Of a stretch of 64,000 nt of DNA, positions 60,954 to 64,000 are shown piece after piece. Source of the stretch: Aminipila sp032051575 (GTDB lineage: Bacteria; Bacillota; Clostridia; Peptostreptococcales; Anaerovoracaceae). The position numbers and the translations under genes were made by a program. The notes under the pieces were generated by a model. It made no database searches, was not told the DNA's origin, and was given only the letters and a program-made list of their open reading frames with translations. The DNA is taken from positions 62,001 to 126,000 of the forward strand of contig NZ_DAMBYD010000011.1 of assembly GCF_032051575.1 (NCBI RefSeq), given 5' to 3'. Position 1 is the first letter of the stretch; each line of letters begins with the position of its first letter.

Positions 60954-61459
60954 AGCGGAAGACATGGGGGGAAGGAGTTGCCCCGTCTCACTGAAGGGGA
61001 CGAGGCCATATGAGACCTCCATCGCTGCTCACGCCCGCCTCCGGAGAGACGGACGTTCACACCGGCATCGCCCTGATGGCGTGCCTGCGCTTATAGCTTG
61101 GAGGAGGATTTACTTGTAAAGGTTCATTTGCGTTTTTTCGGGCCTAGCCCAGAGATTACAATAAAATAATCTCTAAATAAATGTACCTGAAGATATACAT
61201 CTCGTGTACAGCATCGCCCCTGACCGCAAAATCCTGAGCGCCAACTATTCTGCAATGCAGAAAAAACAACGATTTAGCAATAACGGATAGTTTTTTAATC
61301 TCCCACAACAATCCGGGAAAGGAAAAAGGAGAACACCCCATTTCCTATTTTTACTACAACTACAGGCTCTTTACGGTGCCTTTATACGGATATTAAAAAT
61401 CCAGCACAAAGCCTATAATCAAACCTCCTTCTTTTATTAAAAAATTGGTATGAAGAATA

Positions 61460-61597
61460 TATACTGTATTTAAGAAAGCTAAAGCAAATAATTTTATAAA
61501 AATAAAAAAATGCATAAAAAAGTGCCTATCCCGAGCAAAAGGGGTAGGCATATAGAAGGAGAACTTGGCCAAAAATTGACCATTAACAATCTTGAAT
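61460..61597 (-). repeat. Duplicated intergenic module, copy 1
   Basis: About 138 nt shared with 62042-62182. It contains TATACTGT, an AAGCAAATAAT segment, a terminator hairpin (GTGCCTATCCC with GGGGTAGGC) with a T run on the minus strand, a second hairpin TTGGCCA/TTGACCA and AACAATCTTGA. It lies downstream of the 61643-61972 gene. Confidence 0.8.
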
Positions 61598-61642
61598 TTG
61601 CAGAAAACTTTTTATAATCTTAGGACAAAACCCTTTCTTTTT

Positions 61643-61972
61643 CTAGTTTTTCATTATTCCTAGCAAAAAAGCTATTTCATAATCATCATTTCTTTCAAAT
61701 TTTCGATGTGACGACAACTTATAATTTAACAATCCAGCATCATTAAAAGCAATTCTTAGCTTTTCTAATTCTTCTCTTGTCTCATCATTCTGTGCAAAAA
61801 AAGAAAGATTGGATATAAATTTAGATACTTGAAGCCTACCTGCAAATGAAGAATTGAACCCAAGAGCCCTTAAGTCCCCATGGGTTTTTATTTTTATTAT
61901 CTTTTGCTCCTTGCTTATTTTTCTTAATATCTTACCCAAATCGGTAAACAGTTGAGTGTTTTGTTGTTTCAT
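61643..61972 (-). CDS. Hypothetical small protein
   Basis: 109 residues, ATG 61972 behind AAAGGAG. Basic and helical (LFTDLGKILRKISKEQKIIKI; REELEKLRIAFNDAGLLNYKLSS), with no membrane span or Cys. The N-terminal half could bind nucleic acid by its charge. No family recognised. Followed by copy 1 of the duplicated terminator module. Confidence 0.6.
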   Translation of the reverse strand: MKQQNTQLFTDLGKILRKISKEQKIIKIKTHGDLRALGFNSSFAGRLQVSKFISNLSFFAQNDETREELEKLRIAFNDAGLLNYKLSSHRKFERNDDYEIAFLLGIMKN

Positions 61973-62041
61973 TATATTTACTCCTTTTATTTTGAAGTAG
62001 GTTAAAATACACCTTCTCCTTAAAAATATTTAATATATTGT

Positions 62042-62182
62042 TATACTGTGTTTAGGAAGCTAAAAGCAAATAATTTAGCAAAAATATAAAAATACATAAA
62101 AAAAGTGCCTACCCCTGAGGAAGGGGTAGGCTATAGAAGGAGAACATCGTTGGCCAGAAAACTGGTCAATGAACAATCTTGA
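62042..62182 (-). repeat. Duplicated intergenic module, copy 2
   Basis: Second copy of the 61460-61597 module. The terminator stem is better here: GCCTACCCC with GGGGTAGGC, followed by ACTTTTTTT on the minus strand; the second hairpin reads TTGGCCAG/CTGGTCAA. It lies downstream of the 62195-62449 gene. Confidence 0.8.
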
Positions 62183-62194
62183 GCAAATTAACTT

Positions 62195-62449
62195 TTAAAC
62201 TCTAAGTAAACTATTAAAATTAAGGCTTAATGCAAATTGTAGCTCTTTGTTTTTGTCTTTACATATACTTTCCCAGGCAAAAATTTTGCCACTCTGGATT
62301 GTACTACAGATATGTTTTTTGGTATATTTTTTTGTAGTGTTTCTAAATTCTGACGCTATGTTTTTATCTATATTTTTTAGTCCGAATTTTTCTACAAACT
62401 GTGTCCAAGGCACAATATAGAAGGTTATGCCATTACTTTCTACTACCAT
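62195..62449 (-). CDS. Hypothetical small protein
   Basis: 84 residues, starting at ATG 62449 and overlapping the end of the upstream gene by 7 nt. Mixed sequence (VESNGITFYIVPWTQFVEKFGLKNIDK; KKHICSTIQSGKIFAWESICKDK), with no signal or membrane span. No family recognised. Co-translated with the 62443-62667 gene and followed by copy 2 of the module. Confidence 0.6.
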   Translation of the reverse strand: MVVESNGITFYIVPWTQFVEKFGLKNIDKNIASEFRNTTKKYTKKHICSTIQSGKIFAWESICKDKNKELQFALSLNFNSLLRV

Positions 62450-62667
62450 TCTTCAATCTCCTTTTTTTTAATTTTTCCTGCCTTTATTTCTGCAGTTATA
62501 GCTTTCATAGCCTCTTCTGGGTGGCTGTAATTGCAACCACTAAAAAATTCATCGTCAATCACGTAGCCCATTGCCTCTCCATCTGTTGGACAAGCAACTT
62601 TTAATGCACAAATTTCAAAGCCTTTGTATATAAGAAGGCTCTCGTATTTTCTTTCGTCTAAGTACAT
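62443..62667 (-). CDS. Hypothetical small protein
   Basis: 74 residues, ATG 62667 behind AAAGGAGA. MYLDERKYESLLIYKGFEI opens a beta-rich part and a C-terminal helix follows (HPEEAMKAITAEIKAGKIKKKEIEE). FEICALKVACPTDGEAMGYVID resembles small DUF3846/antirestriction-like accessory proteins of mobile elements only in style; I do not claim membership. First gene of a two-gene unit. Confidence 0.6.
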   Translation of the reverse strand: MYLDERKYESLLIYKGFEICALKVACPTDGEAMGYVIDDEFFSGCNYSHPEEAMKAITAEIKAGKIKKKEIEEW

Positions 62668-62774
62668 TTTTTCATCTCCTTTCCTAAAAAATCCTTCTCA
62701 TTTAAAAATTTGTATAAATGGTTTTACTTCATCTTTGCAAGTAAAAGCAAATAATAAAAAAACTAAATTTATTT

Positions 62775-63419
62775 TTATTTTACTCCTTGGCCTGTACACC
62801 TCCCCGTGCAGTGCACGAAAGTACCTTTAATCATACACGCGTTTCCGTTACAGTCTTGGATGGTATAAAGCGTACCATTTATATATTGTCCTGCCGCGCG
62901 GCAGCCGAGCGCGAATATATATTGCCCATTTTTTTGCGTATCGGAGGCAGTTGTGTAGGTAATTAGAACCGGCATATAAAATCGCTTGCCTGCTACAAGC
63001 TCCGATTGATCATTTTTCGTTATATCCAATCCATCGTTTATCACATTTCCACGAAGCGTGGATTTTATCGTGTATGTTACCTTGCTCCCGCTTATGCTAC
63101 TGGATATAATTCTCCCGTTATCTACGGCATAATTATAATATTGGCTCGTAAATTTACCAGTAGTATAGTCTAAAAACTCTACATTATAGCTCTTTATTTT
63201 GCCGGTCGGAAGAGCAACCGAGAAGGTAGTTGTAATAGTAGAACCTGGCTTTATCCCGCCTTGCCATGTCACCCCGTCGGCAGCCCTCCAGCAATCGTAG
63301 TAGCCGATGTCCACCGCCGTTGCAGCGTGAGCTTCTGCGGGATGGAATGTAGCCGTATAAGCGGCGCACATGGCTACGATAACACAAGTCATAAATGCTA
63401 TTTTTTTTATTATTCTCAT
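62775..63419 (-). CDS. Hypothetical secreted protein with a Cys-rich end
   Basis: About 214 residues; ATG 63422 or 63419, the first overlapping the stop of the SLH-domain gene (ATGA). A signal peptide (IIKKIAFMTCVIVAMCAAYTA, cleavage near AEAHA) precedes a beta-sandwich of about 150 residues (GGIKPGSTITTTFSVALPTGKIKSYNVEFLD). The last 25 residues hold four Cys (CNGNACMIKGTFVHCTGRC), probably disulfide- or metal-linked. GC content is higher than in nearby genes. It is co-expressed with the SLH protein, so it may sit on the cell surface. Confidence 0.7.
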   Translation of the reverse strand: MRIIKKIAFMTCVIVAMCAAYTATFHPAEAHAATAVDIGYYDCWRAADGVTWQGGIKPGSTITTTFSVALPTGKIKSYNVEFLDYTTGKFTSQYYNYAVDNGRIISSSISGSKVTYTIKSTLRGNVINDGLDITKNDQSELVAGKRFYMPVLITYTTASDTQKNGQYIFALGCRAAGQYINGTLYTIQDCNGNACMIKGTFVHCTGRCTGQGVK

Positions 63420-64000
63420 CATTTTAGGCTCACCCCCGTAATTTTATATACTGCATTATCGTCATCTACAAATTTGATTAAGAAACCGTCTTTTAAAGCT
63501 ACTTTCTCTGCATTAAAGAGGTATAAATACGTGCCGTCAGTCTGTAAAAAACACCATGTCCCGTCCGCATTTACTACAGCCGGGATAAGCTTTCCATCGC
63601 CGTTAAAAAGCTCTATATCTTGCTCGGTGGAACTCGTCACTCTAATCCATTTTTGAGGTTTTTCAATTTTTGTAATACCCCTAAATGGCAGCTTTACCTC
63701 TCGTACTTCCTCTGTCCCATAATCCGTTTTTGTTCTTTGGATTTTCGCAGTTCCTTTTATTGTGTAGCTAACAGGCGTAGGTAAAACTCGTTTGCTTGCA
63801 TCTACAAGCCTGTAAATAACTGTTGCTGATTCTGCACGTGTTAATAGGGAATAGGGCTTAAAAGTGCCGTTGTTGTAGCCCGTAATTATCCCCGCTGCAT
63901 AAGCCTCCATGATGGCATCATTATGGTCATTATTAACGTCAGATAGGTTGCTTTTCAGATTCTCATTAGGTGTTACATTTGTTATAGCAGCTATTATTAG
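63419..64000 (-). CDS. SLH-domain surface protein, C-terminal part (gene open at window edge)
   Basis: The frame is open through position 64000; the N-terminus lies beyond the window. An SLH module is visible around 63800-63960: SDVNNDHNDAIMEAYAAG, then IITGYNNGTFKPYSLLTRAE and SATVIYRLVD. A beta-rich tail of about 120 residues follows (YTIKGTAKIQRTKTDYGTEEV to VYKITGVSLK). SLH modules attach proteins to pyruvylated wall polymers. Its stop overlaps the start of the secreted Cys-rich gene, so the two are coupled. Confidence 0.75.
   Translation of the reverse strand, partial: LIIAAITNVTPNENLKSNLSDVNNDHNDAIMEAYAAGIITGYNNGTFKPYSLLTRAESATVIYRLVDASKRVLPTPVSYTIKGTAKIQRTKTDYGTEEVREVKLPFRGITKIEKPQKWIRVTSSTEQDIELFNGDGKLIPAVVNADGTWCFLQTDGTYLYLFNAEKVALKDGFLIKFVDDDNAVYKITGVSLK

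Larger units (their letters stand above)
60711..61642. other. GC-rich structured non-coding region (about 930 nt)
   Basis: No convincing gene. From 60736 to about 61174 the sequence is much richer in G and C than its surroundings and packed with hairpins: 60736-60752, 60764-60783, 60798-60816, 60824-60845, 60853-60870, 60888-60953, 61064-61085 and 61151-61174. From 61180 to 61450 I see nothing further. 61460-61597 is the first copy of a duplicated module. The region could be a transfer or replication origin, a recombination site or a structured RNA. Confidence 0.6.

Noticed and set aside
61156..61341. 61-residue minus-strand open frame in the structured region
   Set aside because: No ribosome site, no protein-like composition, and it overlaps a hairpin.

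Overview
The window is low-GC, with strong Shine-Dalgarno sequences and short spacers throughout. Its gene content (PepV-type dipeptidase, YfcC carrier, DnaE and PfkA side by side, a eutS/eutP pair, U32 peptidase, ABC-F protein, Ltp-repeat protein, SLH domain) fits an anaerobic, amino-acid-using member of the class Clostridia. I cannot name the genus. Almost all genes lie on the minus strand.

Region by region. (1) 1-13.6 kb is core and metabolic: a partial MalT-like regulator, pfkA and dnaE in one transcription unit, a small secreted protein, a PepV-like dipeptidase with a YfcC-type carrier, an isolated eutS-eutP microcompartment pair, an alpha/beta hydrolase and a small hypothetical protein. 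(2) 13.7-22.2 kb is a sigma-54-controlled catabolic operon. An enhancer-binding regulator lies upstream of a textbook -24/-12 promoter that reads into an AGCS Na+ symporter, two NodB/imidase-like hydrolases, an argininosuccinate lyase homologue and a class II fumarase. Together they suggest uptake, amide or ring hydrolysis, fumarate release and hydration to malate. (3) 22.4-24.7 kb on the plus strand is a small membrane protein, an SSS symporter and an overlapping unknown gene. (4) 24.8-30.6 kb holds an Ltp-repeat zinc-ribbon protein, a U32 peptidase/ABC-F pair and a six-tRNA cluster. A decayed 3' copy of tRNA-Cys sits beyond the U32 gene, so the pair may be an insertion at that tRNA. (5) 30.8-37.5 kb is mixed: an AIM24 family protein, a D-2-hydroxyacid dehydrogenase, a 7TM-PAS-GAF-GGDEF protein, a serine-hydrolase-fold protein whose nucleophile is Cys, a zinc ribbon and peptidase E.

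(6) 37.5-42.3 kb is the most remarkable part. A consensus promoter, an adenosylcobalamin riboswitch and an intrinsic terminator precede a DUF71/COG2102 PP-loop ATPase, a single-chain NifH-NifD fusion and a NifK-like protein. No nif accessory genes are present. This looks like a B12-repressed nitrogenase-like reductase acting on a corrinoid or other tetrapyrrole, or in a process that replaces B12.

(7) From 43.19 kb to the window edge is an accessory region that begins at a displaced 3' end of tRNA-fMet. It carries an HD/GHKL-ATPase gene with a large partner and a ParB-like gene, an excisionase-like protein, a DUF262 remnant, a TPR-PIN protein behind a small membrane protein, several secreted proteins, a divergent control region with an operator-like repeat cluster, a tyrosine recombinase, a GC-rich hairpin array with a perfect 31-bp inverted repeat, a duplicated intergenic module and the end of an SLH-domain protein. 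It looks like an integrated mobile element with candidate defence cargo.
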